Positions 8,037-16,017 of a stretch of DNA of 38,153 nt are shown one piece after another. Made by a program: the position numbers and the translations under genes. Numbering within the stretch: the stretch's first letter is position 1; each line of letters begins with the position of its first letter. The notes under the pieces were generated by a model, which worked only from the letters and a program-made list of their open reading frames with translations, searched no databases and was not told where the DNA came from. Origin of the DNA: Candidatus Levyibacteriota bacterium (GTDB taxonomy: Bacteria; Patescibacteriota; Microgenomatia; Levybacterales; UBA12049); contig JACQKQ010000023.1 of assembly GCA_016204465.1 (NCBI GenBank), positions 1-38,153 of the forward strand, given 5' to 3'.

Positions 8037-9317
8037 TTACTGTAGCAGTTTCTCAAACCGTTGTCCATCCTCAAAATTCCCGATAATTGCCAGATTAAGG
8101 TTCTTGCGAGTTAAGTACTTCTTTGAGACCCGTTCTATGTCTTCCTTCGTCACCGATTCTACCTTGCGTAGCGAATCATCGGGATTATCAATCTGTTTTT
8201 CCGAAAGCTCTTGGCTAGCGTAGAATACCGCAACGGCCCGACTGTCCTCAAGCTCTAAAACTAAGTGTCCCTTAATGTATTCTTTCGCTTTTTTTAATTC
8301 GTCATTTGAAATTTGATCCGCCAAATGGCTGGATGAAATTCCATCATACTGTTCTAATATGACGGTAATTGCCTCATCTACCCTCTTTGGGTCTACACCG
8401 GACATCGAAACAAGGCTCCCGCAGTCTTGATAGTGATCTGAAATCGTACGGACATAGTAAGCCAAACCTCGCTTTTCTCTAACTTCATGGAAAAGTCTGC
8501 TGCTCATTCCCCCGCCCAAGATCGCCGCAAGCACTGCCAGCGCAAACCTGTCGGGAGAATCAAGCGCAACCGTGCGTACGCCTATGGCAACGTGAACTTG
8601 TTCGGTTTTTTTGGTCTTTAGGGAAACTTTGGGGTTTTCCTGAACTTCAACAATTGGATCAAAACGCCCAATACCAAAAGGCACCATGCCACCAAAATAT
8701 TTTGCAACTAACTGCTCTGCAGGTCGAGGTTCAATTCCGCCTCCAACAACTACTGTAATGTTTTGTGGACTGTACAGACGACTCATGTAGTTTCTGAAGT
8801 CATCCTGCGTAATCTTTTTAATAATCTCCTTTTCCCCGGCTATGTCCCAGCCAAGCGGCGTGTCGCCGTAGAGCAGCCGTTCGTACTCGTCGGCAATCTT
8901 GCGCATCGGCGTATCTTCGTAGAGATTGATCTCCTCAAGTATCACGCCTCGCTCCTTGTCTATTTCCTCTGGCTTAAATAGTGAGTTCCGGAGCATGTCG
9001 GAAAGAATATCAAGAGATAGTTCTATATGGCTAGAAGATGATTTGATATAGTATCCCGTGGTCTCTTTACCGGTAAAAGCATTAGATTCACCGCCGATAC
9101 CGTCTATAAGACTTGAGATAGCCATGGCAGAGGGACGTTTTTTTGTTCCTTTAAACGCCATGTGCTCTAAAAAGTGGGAAATGCCATTATTTTCTTTTGT
9201 TTCGTACCTGCTCCCCGCGCCTACCATAACAAGAACAGTAACGCTTTCGAATGAAGGCATTGGAATAGTTAAAACGCGAAGGCCATTTTGGAGAATTTTC
9301 TTATGAAACTGCATCAT
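8037..9317 (-). CDS. M16 family zinc peptidase (processing-peptidase-like)
   Basis: 426 residues. The inverted zinc motif HFLEH (His48, Glu51, His52) and the third ligand Glu128 in RGVILEEI are present with the usual ~76-residue spacing, and the second domain has the REKRGLAYYV (R/Y) motif. This is a complete two-domain M16B-type unit. M16B enzymes cut short peptides from unfolded or signal-bearing proteins, in the cytoplasm or with a similar partner. No signal peptide is seen. A strong promoter lies at 9343-9371. It lies upstream of ndk. Confidence 0.93.
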   Translation of the reverse strand: MMQFHKKILQNGLRVLTIPMPSFESVTVLVMVGAGSRYETKENNGISHFLEHMAFKGTKKRPSAMAISSLIDGIGGESNAFTGKETTGYYIKSSSSHIELSLDILSDMLRNSLFKPEEIDKERGVILEEINLYEDTPMRKIADEYERLLYGDTPLGWDIAGEKEIIKKITQDDFRNYMSRLYSPQNITVVVGGGIEPRPAEQLVAKYFGGMVPFGIGRFDPIVEVQENPKVSLKTKKTEQVHVAIGVRTVALDSPDRFALAVLAAILGGGMSSRLFHEVREKRGLAYYVRTISDHYQDCGSLVSMSGVDPKRVDEAITVILEQYDGISSSHLADQISNDELKKAKEYIKGHLVLELEDSRAVAVFYASQELSEKQIDNPDDSLRKVESVTKEDIERVSKKYLTRKNLNLAIIGNFEDGQRFEKLLQ

Positions 9318-9342
9318 AATATATCTTTATAGGTTATTATCC

Positions 9343-9371
9343 AGTATAGCATTTCCCGCGTCTCTTGCCAA
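9343..9371 (-). promoter_or_regulatory. Promoter of the M16 peptidase gene
   Basis: Minus strand TTGGCA (9366-9371), 17-bp spacer, TATACT (9343-9348), 25 nt before the start codon. No clear Shine-Dalgarno follows. Confidence 0.8.
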
Positions 9372-9754
9372 TAACCAAATAGACTGCAGTTCAACCGGTT
9401 AGCCAAAGCAGCAGATATTAACTCCATCTGTTAGTTAGTGAGTCAAATTCACGGCATCCCGGGCGTCGAGAGAACGCTTACCTGTCCGGTCGTTGCCCCG
9501 ACGGAAGCTGAATAACCAAGACGTCAAAGAGAAGGAGAGTTTTTCTCTACCCCACCGCTGCCTTTTCTTATGGAGCCCCACGGGTAAACCCGTAGTACAT
9601 AACAAACGCCCGTTGGGGCGAACATCCCGCCAAAGCAGAGCATAAATTTATCGCATTCACCCACAGCAAAGCCGTGGTGCTCTGCGAAGGAGGATGTAAA
9701 ATAATACGAAAAAAAGCCGTATAAATGATATTCTTTGTAGTTAGTTTGATATAT
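9372..9754. other. Structured non-coding region between argS and the M16 gene
   Basis: 383 nt without a plausible reading frame but richer in GC and stems than other spacers. On the plus strand: tcc-g-gtcg/cgac-gga (9484-9504), agagaa/ttctct (9528-9547), gccccacggg (9574-9583) with cccgttggggc (9609-9619), which competes with the local hairpin acgggtaaacccgt, and gcagagca (9634-9641) with tgctctgc (9678-9685), which encloses ccac/gtgg. A weak stem atacg/cgtat flanks an A7 run near 9705-9722. The density of compatible stems suggests a non-coding RNA. I could not match it to tmRNA, RNase P RNA, SRP RNA or 6S RNA. Strand is not certain. Confidence 0.4.
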
Positions 9755-11533
9755 CTACATGCGCTCGGGGGCTTTTATGCCTAAGAGATTGAGGCTATTT
9801 TTAATCGTTTGGCCTACAGCCGCGGTCAAAGCCACTCTAAAACCACTATTAGCACTCTCAAGGATGGGGTGCTTTTGGTAAAAAAGGTTAAAGGCTTGCG
9901 AAAGATCAAAAAGATAGATGCACAAAAGGCTGGGTGAGAAGCTTTTGGCCGCTTCTTGCACGACTTCGGGGAATTTAGTAAGCAGTCTTAAGAGCTGCAG
10001 TTCTTCGTTTTCTAATATATTTACGTTTTGATTTATGGTTTTGATCTTTGAACTTTGAACTTTAATCTTGGCAAGAACGCTTTGTGTGCGTGCAAAAGTG
10101 TACTGTACATACGGACCGCTATCGCCGTCTAAAGAGACCGATTTATCAATATCAAACGCCACATCCTGCCCGGTTCCCACCCTAAGCACTGAATACTTGA
10201 TTGCACCTATTGCAATAGCATGAGTAACCGCCTCCCGTTCTTGCGTTTTGATTCTCCCCTCTTCCATTAACTTTGCAACGCTTGATTTGACTGTATCGAC
10301 AAGCCAATCAACTGTTAGCACCTCGCCGGTTCTCGAGCTCATTTTTCTACCTACAAGGTGTACCATGCCCATTGAAAGGTGGTGCTCTTTGCCTTTAAAC
10401 TTCTCCGGATCCAAAAGCTCAAGCGCTTTAAGCACAACACGAAAGTACCCTGTCTGCTCGCTTGCCACGACGTGAATATTTCTGTCAAAAGGAAATGCCT
10501 TGTACTGCTCAAATCCAAGACATATGTCTTTTCCCTCGTAGGTTGGGTAGCCTGCAGCTGTCACAAACACCCGGTTGTGCAGACCATACTTTTTCCCAGG
10601 AAAGATAACCGCGCCTTCGCTCTCCTCAAAGACTTTCCCCACATTCTTTAAGACAATCGCCTTACCGCAGTCTGAAACTTCGCTCTCAAAGAAGAGTCGG
10701 TCAAACGTTGTGTCAAACTTCTTGTATAGATCGTCAAAGTAATCCAAACTCCATTGACGTGTCGTTTTGTAGATTTCCTCTATATCGGCTACCTTACTGT
10801 AAAGCTTTGCATTTAACCCGTCGATTTTGCTCTTGTGTGCGTCGTACTCCTTATTCCCAATCACGTAAGCCTCGCCTAAGAAACGCGCTTTCTCGCGGTT
10901 GCTCTTTTTACTTATATCTTCAAGTGTTACTCCGCGGTCGGAAAGCAGTTTTTGCACGCCAAAGATTGCCTTGGCAACGTGCGGACCTATGTCGCCTTGA
11001 TAATTTGCCCGAAAAACGTGAGCTCTACCGTACGAGAAGATTCGAGCCAGCGCCTCGCCGGTGATGAGCGTTCGCATATGGCCGATATGCATCTCCTTGT
11101 GGGTATTGGGATGGGCATACTCCACCATTATCCGCTCGCCCTTAAGAGAATCAGATTTGCCGTACCCATCTTTCTCTGTCAAAACATTTCGTAATGTATC
11201 AATTAATTGCTGCTCTGAAAGCCAGAAGTTAATAAAACCGGGAGTGATCGCTTCTGCGCGATCGAGGAAGTTGAGAGTTGAGACTTGAGAGTTGAAAATG
11301 CTTGCAATCTTTTGCCCGAGTTCTAAGGGGCTCTTAAAACCTTTATTCCTAATTCCTAATTCCTTATTCCCAAATATTGCCATGGCAATATTCGAACTGT
11401 AGTCTCCATGGCTTGAAAGCTTCGGATGCTCGATATACGGCTCAATACCTTCAATTCCTTGCCTGCCGGCAGGCAGACCTAATTCTTTAAGCGCGTTTGT
11501 AATTGCCGTTTTTATTTGCTGTTTTACTTCCAT
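9755..11533 (-). CDS. argS: Arginyl-tRNA synthetase
   Basis: 592 residues. Charges tRNA-Arg. Visible: class I HIGH motif in MHIGHMR (149-152) after VEYAHPNTHKE, KMSKS-like MSSRTGEV, and the C-terminal GIKAPERM typical of ArgRS. Four low-complexity inserts stand out: GLPAGRQG (residues 19-26) from a GC-rich palindrome at 11461-11476; GNKELGIRNKG (55-65) from attccta words at 11337-11372; NSQVSTLNF (81-89) from ttgagag words at 11270-11297; and KVQSSKIKTINQ near the C-terminus from tttgaac words at 10038-10071. All keep the frame. The first 18 codons plus promoter are duplicated at 7307-7361. A weak promoter (TAGAAT or TATGAT near 11543-11553) lies about 10 nt before the ATG. Confidence 0.96.
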   Translation of the reverse strand: MEVKQQIKTAITNALKELGLPAGRQGIEGIEPYIEHPKLSSHGDYSSNIAMAIFGNKELGIRNKGFKSPLELGQKIASIFNSQVSTLNFLDRAEAITPGFINFWLSEQQLIDTLRNVLTEKDGYGKSDSLKGERIMVEYAHPNTHKEMHIGHMRTLITGEALARIFSYGRAHVFRANYQGDIGPHVAKAIFGVQKLLSDRGVTLEDISKKSNREKARFLGEAYVIGNKEYDAHKSKIDGLNAKLYSKVADIEEIYKTTRQWSLDYFDDLYKKFDTTFDRLFFESEVSDCGKAIVLKNVGKVFEESEGAVIFPGKKYGLHNRVFVTAAGYPTYEGKDICLGFEQYKAFPFDRNIHVVASEQTGYFRVVLKALELLDPEKFKGKEHHLSMGMVHLVGRKMSSRTGEVLTVDWLVDTVKSSVAKLMEEGRIKTQEREAVTHAIAIGAIKYSVLRVGTGQDVAFDIDKSVSLDGDSGPYVQYTFARTQSVLAKIKVQSSKIKTINQNVNILENEELQLLRLLTKFPEVVQEAAKSFSPSLLCIYLFDLSQAFNLFYQKHPILESANSGFRVALTAAVGQTIKNSLNLLGIKAPERM

Positions 11534-11676
11534 TGCAAATATATTCTATCATAACCGGAGTCCTACGAACGAAAACAAACAATCATTTAAGTCTTGTTAA
11601 GTCTTGACAATTCCTTGCCACCACGATACACTAATTCTAGCCTCAAAAGGGGACGCCTTTCAAAGCTATGCCGACG
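11479..11676 (-). repeat. Inverted repeat arm 2 (argS 5' end and upstream region)
   Basis: Partner of 7144-7361 in inverse orientation. It covers the first 18 argS codons, the argS promoter, the REP hairpin at 11637-11669 and the first three codons of the RAYT gene. With arm 1 it encloses ndk, the M16 gene, the structured region and most of argS. Confidence 0.92.
11637..11669 (+). repeat. REP hairpin copy R2 (left of RAYT)
   Basis: Arms ctagcctcaaaagg (11637-11650) and cctttcaaagctat (11656-11669) around loop ggacg. It ends in the ATG of the transposase gene, so element boundary and gene start coincide. Confidence 0.85.
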
Positions 11677-12375
11677 AAAAACTCTATTAAATCTTACGTT
11701 GAGGACGGTTATTATCATATTTATAATCGCGGCGTCGAGAAACGAAAAATCTTTCAAAGCCAACAAGACTACGCAGTTTTTCTCTCCTATCTCATAGAAT
11801 ACTTAATGCCCAAAAATGAAAAAGAACTATACAAACGGCTTGCCGACCCCGCCATCTCTTACAAAGAGAAAGCAAACATTATAAGAGCGTTGCGCATGAA
11901 TAACTTTGCTGAAGAAATTATATTACTTACTTATTGTCTTATGCCAAATCACTTTCACTTTCTCCTTAAACAAAAACACGCAGGATCAATTGATACATTC
12001 ATGAACTCGCTTGCAACACGGTACACAATGTACTTTAACAAAAAATATAAGCGGGTTGGCCCTCTCTATCAAGATGTTTATAAGGCCGTTCTCGTGGGGA
12101 GCGAAGAGCAATTTCTTCACCTTTCTCGCTATATTCACCGCAACCCCCTCAACGTGAACGCGCTAAGAAATAGAACCAAAGAAGCAGTGCTTATGAGTCA
12201 ACCATCCTCGTATGGAGAATATCTTGGGTTAAGAAATACTGCGTGGATACACCCGCAAGAAATCCTTAGTTACTTCTCGAAGATAAATCCTGCACTTTCA
12301 TACCCCTCGTTTGTAGAACAGCAAGACGATATCGAGCGCATAGAAAAGGTAAGCATAGACCTCGATGACCACTAG
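11668..12375 (+). CDS. REP-associated HUH transposase (RAYT, Y1 family)
   Basis: 235 residues. The Y1 fold is marked by YYHIYNRG near the N-terminus, the HUH metal motif His95-Phe-His97 in CLMPNHFHFLL, and the catalytic Tyr155 in RYIHRNPL. These enzymes nick single-stranded DNA at REP hairpins. The gene is bracketed by REP copies: R2 ends at its ATG, and its TAG stop lies inside R3 (12372-12404). Two more copies (7151, 16417) lie away from the gene. The close linkage of enzyme and hairpins marks a REPtron. The upstream region is shared with argS and is part of the inverted repeat. All catalytic residues are intact, so activity is plausible. Confidence 0.93.
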   Translation: MPTKNSIKSYVEDGYYHIYNRGVEKRKIFQSQQDYAVFLSYLIEYLMPKNEKELYKRLADPAISYKEKANIIRALRMNNFAEEIILLTYCLMPNHFHFLLKQKHAGSIDTFMNSLATRYTMYFNKKYKRVGPLYQDVYKAVLVGSEEQFLHLSRYIHRNPLNVNALRNRTKEAVLMSQPSSYGEYLGLRNTAWIHPQEILSYFSKINPALSYPSFVEQQDDIERIEKVSIDLDDH

Positions 12376-12404
12376 CCTCAAAAGGGGACGCCTTTTGAGG
12401 CTAG
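12372..12404 (+). repeat. REP hairpin copy R3 (right of RAYT), perfect palindrome
   Basis: Perfect 14-bp arms ctagcctcaaaagg (12372-12385) and ccttttgaggctag (12391-12404) around loop ggacg. This is the most regular copy and contains the stop codon of the transposase. Confidence 0.92.
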
Positions 12405-12642
12405 TTTTCGGTGAGCGAGTCAGTGTACCGAGTTGAGTTAGATGGCAAAAGCGGTTTTATAAAAGCAGTATCTATTCTATATTCTCTTACGATCTTGACT
12501 TCTTCCAAAATGAATATTCTGAACACTATTTATATTTAAGATTTCATTATATTTGAAGTCTAAACTATATTTACTGGCAAAAATAATTAACTTTGTAATT
12601 TTGGTAATTTTGCGAAAAGATTCTGCAACAAATCTTTTCCCC
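12405..12642. other. AT-rich spacer before the two-component operon
   Basis: No gene. Mostly low-complexity AT-rich sequence; a hairpin with arms aaaagatt / aatctttt (about 12615-12638) ends just before the -35 box of the next promoter and could be an operator. The start (12410-12440, gagcgagtcagtg) shows nothing recognisable. Confidence 0.4.
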
Positions 12643-12671
12643 TTGACAACCCAATACGCAGGTGGTAGCCT
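12643..12671 (+). promoter_or_regulatory. Promoter of the response regulator operon
   Basis: TTGACA (12643-12648), 17-bp spacer, TAGCCT (12666-12671). The ATG follows the -10 box after only 6 nt, so the transcript should be leaderless. Confidence 0.65.
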
Positions 12672-12677
12672 AAATCT

Positions 12678-13049
12678 ATGTCCAAAGTCTTAATGATTGA
12701 TGACGACGAAGCGCTCATCAGCGTTTTCTCCGCAGCTTTAAGCCAAGCAGGGTTTGAAACGATTCTTGCCAACGGCGGAAAACCCGGCTTACAAAAAGCA
12801 AAATCCGAAAAACCAGACCTTATTCTTTTAGACCAAATTATGCCTGACATTGCCGGCAATGATGTTCTAAAACTTCTAAAAGAGGATTCGGAAACGAAAA
12901 ATATTCCCGTTGCCATGCTTACAAATTTTGGCCAAACCGAAATGGTACAGAATGCCTTAAGCCAAAACGCGGTTGATTATATCCTCAAATATAAAGTCGA
13001 ACCGCAAGACCTTGTTAACAAAGTAAAGGAGCTTTTGAAAGCAAAATAA
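12678..13049 (+). CDS. Single-domain response regulator
   Basis: 123 residues, a receiver domain only. Visible: acidic pair DDD at 8-10, phospho-acceptor Asp52 in LLLDQIMP, Thr in MLTNF and Lys in LKYKVEP. With no output domain it must act by protein-protein contact or as part of a phosphorelay. It is first in an operon with a small membrane protein (16 nt gap) and a histidine kinase (4 nt further), so the kinase is its likely partner. Confidence 0.93.
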   Translation: MSKVLMIDDDEALISVFSAALSQAGFETILANGGKPGLQKAKSEKPDLILLDQIMPDIAGNDVLKLLKEDSETKNIPVAMLTNFGQTEMVQNALSQNAVDYILKYKVEPQDLVNKVKELLKAK

Positions 13050-13065
13050 GCCCCTCCTCAAACGT

Positions 13066-13386
13066 ATGGTAGACGCCGCCAAACTATCGTTACTTATCCT
13101 CCAGTCTGGGTCTTTTATTGCAGCATTTGCCGCAATTGCCGCAGCGTTTATTATGTTTGCTATTAGAAAAAAAATTGGGTCAGGCATCTTAGCATCCGGG
13201 TTCACAACGATTGCCGTTGGCGTCCTTTCTATCGCTGTTGCGATTATTATTGATGCTGCAATAGTCTACATGCAGCAGCTTATGTTCCTGCTCTTTATAA
13301 AAAATCTCCTTTTCATAGCCGGTACCTATACTATTATCATAGGAAGCAAAAAAATTCGGGATAACTTGGAGTTTCTGGCCAAGTGA
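13066..13386 (+). CDS. Small membrane protein in two-component operon
   Basis: 106 residues with about three hydrophobic helices (roughly 8-32, 42-68, 70-96) and short charged loops (RKK at 33-35, KKIRDN near the end). No family recognised. Placement between response regulator and histidine kinase with very short gaps suggests a membrane sensor or a modulator of the kinase, which itself has only one short N-terminal membrane segment. Confidence 0.7.
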   Translation: MVDAAKLSLLILQSGSFIAAFAAIAAAFIMFAIRKKIGSGILASGFTTIAVGVLSIAVAIIIDAAIVYMQQLMFLLFIKNLLFIAGTYTIIIGSKKIRDNLEFLAK

Positions 13387-13390
13387 TACT

Positions 13391-15097
13391 ATGCTCGTCT
13401 TTGCCATCCTGTCCACCCTCTTTTTTGGTCTACTTGCAGTACTGTACTCATACAGAGAAGCACGCGCACACAAACTCCTTTTGGAAAAAGACCATATCCA
13501 CAACCAGCAGCTCTACCAAATCTCGCTTCTGACACAAATTCAAGACAGGATCGGCTACGAACTCCATAAAGAAAAAGTTATTGATGTTATCTTAGATAAT
13601 CTAAACAAGTTTTTTACCTATACGACTGCATCAGCCATTCTTGTCAAAGAAGGCGCGCTGCGTTTTAAAAGTCAAATCGCAACACCCGTGAGTCGTTCTT
13701 ACCTTATAGACGAACGAAGAAATATGGTTTCAAACCTTACCGCGCTGACTAAAAGAAATCTTCCCCTCAGTACAGACGAAGAAATACACGGCTCACCGCT
13801 TGACGACACACAAAACGATAGAGTTCTATCTTCCTTTCAGGTGCCGTTTGTTGTCAATAACGCAACCGTTGGCCTTATCAGTCTTTCCTCAACCACTCCC
13901 AATCACTTTACTAAAGAGGACGAAGCGCTTTTGGAGAAACTCGTGTATCAGGCATCGCACGCACTCACAAAACTTCAGGAAGTTTTAGCAACCGAGGAAG
14001 GCAGGCTTAAAGCTTTAATTCGAAGTCTAACAGACGGCATTTTTATGGTAGATACACAAAGCCAAATTCTTCTTATAAACGATGCGGCCAAAAACATTCT
14101 TGTAATTGGAAAAGATCGTATTGAAATGCTTGATGTGCTTCGCGCTCTGCCAAAAGACTACGACTTAATGGAAAAAATCCATGAGTCAATCTCACAAAAG
14201 AAAACGGTTGAAGACCGAGGCATTAAAATTGGCAACAAGACAGTGCAGGTTTTTATAACGCCTGTGATTGAGACTCGAACGCTTACTGTTTTAGGACTTT
14301 CTATACTTCTCCATGACAGCACGCTTGAAGAGAACATTTCGCAGATGAAGCGAGATTTTGTCAACATGATGGTCCACGAGCTTCGCGCGCCGATTGTGGC
14401 AATGAAAGACGCGGCAAAACTGGTCTTAGGGATGATTGAGACAATGCCAAACAAAAATCCGCAAATAGTTTCGCTTATTGAGATTATCCATTCCCAAGCC
14501 GGCGATTTGGTCGAGCAAGTTTCATCGCTTCTTGATGCTGCCAAAATGGAAGAGCACCGTTTTATCCTTGAGAAAAAGCTTACCGACATTGAGTCAATCA
14601 TCCAAAATCGAATCGAGCTCTTCTCGCCTCAATCTGCAAAGAAAGGGATTACACTCTCCGTTAATCTGGATCGCAACCTGCCGCTGGTTCTTGTTGATCC
14701 CATACGTATGGAACAGACGATCAATAATCTCCTTTCCAATAGTCTTAAGTTCACTGGCGAGGGAGGAAAGATTGCGGTAAAGGCAGAACTAATTAGAGAT
14801 GCGATAAAAATTTCCATCTCTGATACCGGTATTGGCATTCCGAAAGAGAAGCTCTCAAGCCTTTTCCAGAAGTTCTCCCAGATTGGTTCCTCATCAAGCG
14901 TCAGCCTGCAAGGAAGGTTGAGCACGGGTTTAGGCCTCTACATTGTGAAAGGAATTGTTGAGGCTCACGGCGGAACGATTTCGGTAGACTCCGAAGTAGA
15001 CAAGGGTACAACGATTTCATTCACTCTTCCGCTTAATACAAAGCAGCAGCCAGAACAGCTCCTACGCTCGCAGGTCTTCAAAACCGCGGTAAACTAA
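13391..15097 (+). CDS. Sensor histidine kinase (TM-GAF-PAS-HisKA-HATPase)
   Basis: 568 residues. Order: one transmembrane helix (about 2-20), GAF-like domain (about 45-205), PAS domain (about 207-310, RSLTDGIFMVDTQSQILLIN), HisKA with His329 in FVNMMVHELRAP, and HATPase_c with N-box EQTINNLLSNSLKF, G1 DTGIGIP and G2 STGLGLYIVKGIVEAHGG. This is a complete kinase anchored to the membrane but sensing mostly in the cytoplasm through GAF and PAS. It likely phosphorylates the receiver encoded at 12678-13049. The signal is unknown. Confidence 0.95.
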   Translation: MLVFAILSTLFFGLLAVLYSYREARAHKLLLEKDHIHNQQLYQISLLTQIQDRIGYELHKEKVIDVILDNLNKFFTYTTASAILVKEGALRFKSQIATPVSRSYLIDERRNMVSNLTALTKRNLPLSTDEEIHGSPLDDTQNDRVLSSFQVPFVVNNATVGLISLSSTTPNHFTKEDEALLEKLVYQASHALTKLQEVLATEEGRLKALIRSLTDGIFMVDTQSQILLINDAAKNILVIGKDRIEMLDVLRALPKDYDLMEKIHESISQKKTVEDRGIKIGNKTVQVFITPVIETRTLTVLGLSILLHDSTLEENISQMKRDFVNMMVHELRAPIVAMKDAAKLVLGMIETMPNKNPQIVSLIEIIHSQAGDLVEQVSSLLDAAKMEEHRFILEKKLTDIESIIQNRIELFSPQSAKKGITLSVNLDRNLPLVLVDPIRMEQTINNLLSNSLKFTGEGGKIAVKAELIRDAIKISISDTGIGIPKEKLSSLFQKFSQIGSSSSVSLQGRLSTGLGLYIVKGIVEAHGGTISVDSEVDKGTTISFTLPLNTKQQPEQLLRSQVFKTAVN

Positions 15098-15435
15098 TCT
15101 CATAGTTTTGACTTCTCCTTCGCATTTTGCTAGGATTGACAAACGTTTCAAAAGCATAGATACGTTTTTGCATACGTGTTGCGTGTTTTTGTCACTTGTC
15201 ACGTGTCACATGTTACGTGTCACGTTTTATAGCTCTTTGATAATGCGGTAGTTGGTTTATACTGCTTCGCCTAAGAGTCTGCTCAAAAGAGATCGCGGAG
15301 AGGAAGCAAGAAAGTGTTTTCTTCTTTCCTTTCCGTGATCTTTGCTAGTTCTTCAGCATTTGTTGGAGAGCATCTTCCAGACGATTCTGGAATGAGGGCG
15401 GAGCATAGGTCGTTGCAACTCAAAGGTAGAATCAA
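15098..15435 (+). promoter_or_regulatory. Intergenic region with promoter and long leader hairpin
   Basis: Holds, in order: word repeats of the gtcacgtg type (15191-15226); a promoter TTGATA (15237-15242), 15-bp spacer, TATACT (15258-15263); and in the presumed leader a 23-nt hairpin with arms 15290-15312 and 15319-15341 around loop agtgtt. Most mismatches in the arms are G-U compatible on the plus strand, which supports an RNA hairpin read rightward. No T-run follows. The leader to the next ATG is about 165 nt, long for this genome. Confidence 0.6.
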
Positions 15436-15807
15436 ATGAGTACCCGACCGATATCGGCAGTATCATACATGTTGATACCTTCTATCGGCATGTTTCTCAC
15501 GGACTTCTATCACGTGCCGATATTCTTGGTGTCAATAGTTGTTCTCTTTATGTCCCTGGGCGTGGATGTGTTCGGGGGCTTGGCTCGTAAAAACCATCGG
15601 GCGAGTCGAGAAGTTCTTGATCTTCGACTTAGATCGTTTATAATCTATGCAGCGGTTCTACTCATTGGGATGATAAGCTACATCCCTGTAGGATTGCTCC
15701 TTGGGCAATTGCCGGCTGCGTGGATTGTTTTCGGCCTAGTCTGGGTAGCGGGATTTATAGCTGATTTTCTGCTCCCAGTGTCTAAAGGAGCGCAGATACG
15801 ACTGTAA
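15436..15807 (+). CDS. Small integral membrane protein, unknown
   Basis: 123 residues with about four hydrophobic segments (roughly 8-22, 26-44, 68-84, 90-115) and a basic middle loop (RKNHRASREVLDLRLR). No recognised family. Codon use is GC-richer than that of its neighbours. The gene has its own promoter with a long hairpin leader and is followed at once by a strong hairpin (15808-15844), so it is an independent unit. With the next small gene it forms a cassette that differs in composition from the flanks. Confidence 0.7.
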   Translation: MSTRPISAVSYMLIPSIGMFLTDFYHVPIFLVSIVVLFMSLGVDVFGGLARKNHRASREVLDLRLRSFIIYAAVLLIGMISYIPVGLLLGQLPAAWIVFGLVWVAGFIADFLLPVSKGAQIRL

Positions 15808-15844
15808 AGTCTTAGGTGGAGATCGCCCTCTCCTGTCTAAGACT
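15808..15844 (+). terminator. Hairpin directly after the 15436 gene
   Basis: Arms agtcttag (15808-15815) and ctaagact (15837-15844) enclose an inner stem ggaga/tctcc. The following tract cgttctttcc is only partly T-rich, so it may be a weak terminator or an mRNA 3' end stabiliser. Confidence 0.55.
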
Positions 15845-16017
15845 CGTTCTTTCCGTAATGCAACTCTTCAGGAATTCAGCTCGGTTGGGACGTTGTCAAC
15901 ACCGTCCTTGCACCGTCTGAAGACTAACACCAACCGTTGCGTGGCACAAGGAGCAAAACGCGACCGCCACAGCGACCGGGGCACGCCCTGCCTCCCTTTC
16001 TGCTTTCGGAGGAAGCG
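15845..16017 (+). promoter_or_regulatory. Structured leader of the 79-residue gene
   Basis: A pair cggttgg (15882-15888) and ccaaccg (15929-15935) encloses further short stems. GC content rises toward the 3' end. It ends in a strong Shine-Dalgarno ggaggaag six nt or less before the ATG at 16018. No convincing promoter; transcription may come from the upstream unit. Confidence 0.45.

Noticed and set aside
9372-9754. tmRNA, RNase P RNA, SRP RNA or 6S RNA
   Set aside because: Searched by eye on both strands for the tRNA-like ends of tmRNA, the GAGGAAAGTCC and ACAGAA blocks of RNase P RNA, and the GGAAGGAAGCAGC block of SRP RNA. None is present, so the region is left unassigned.
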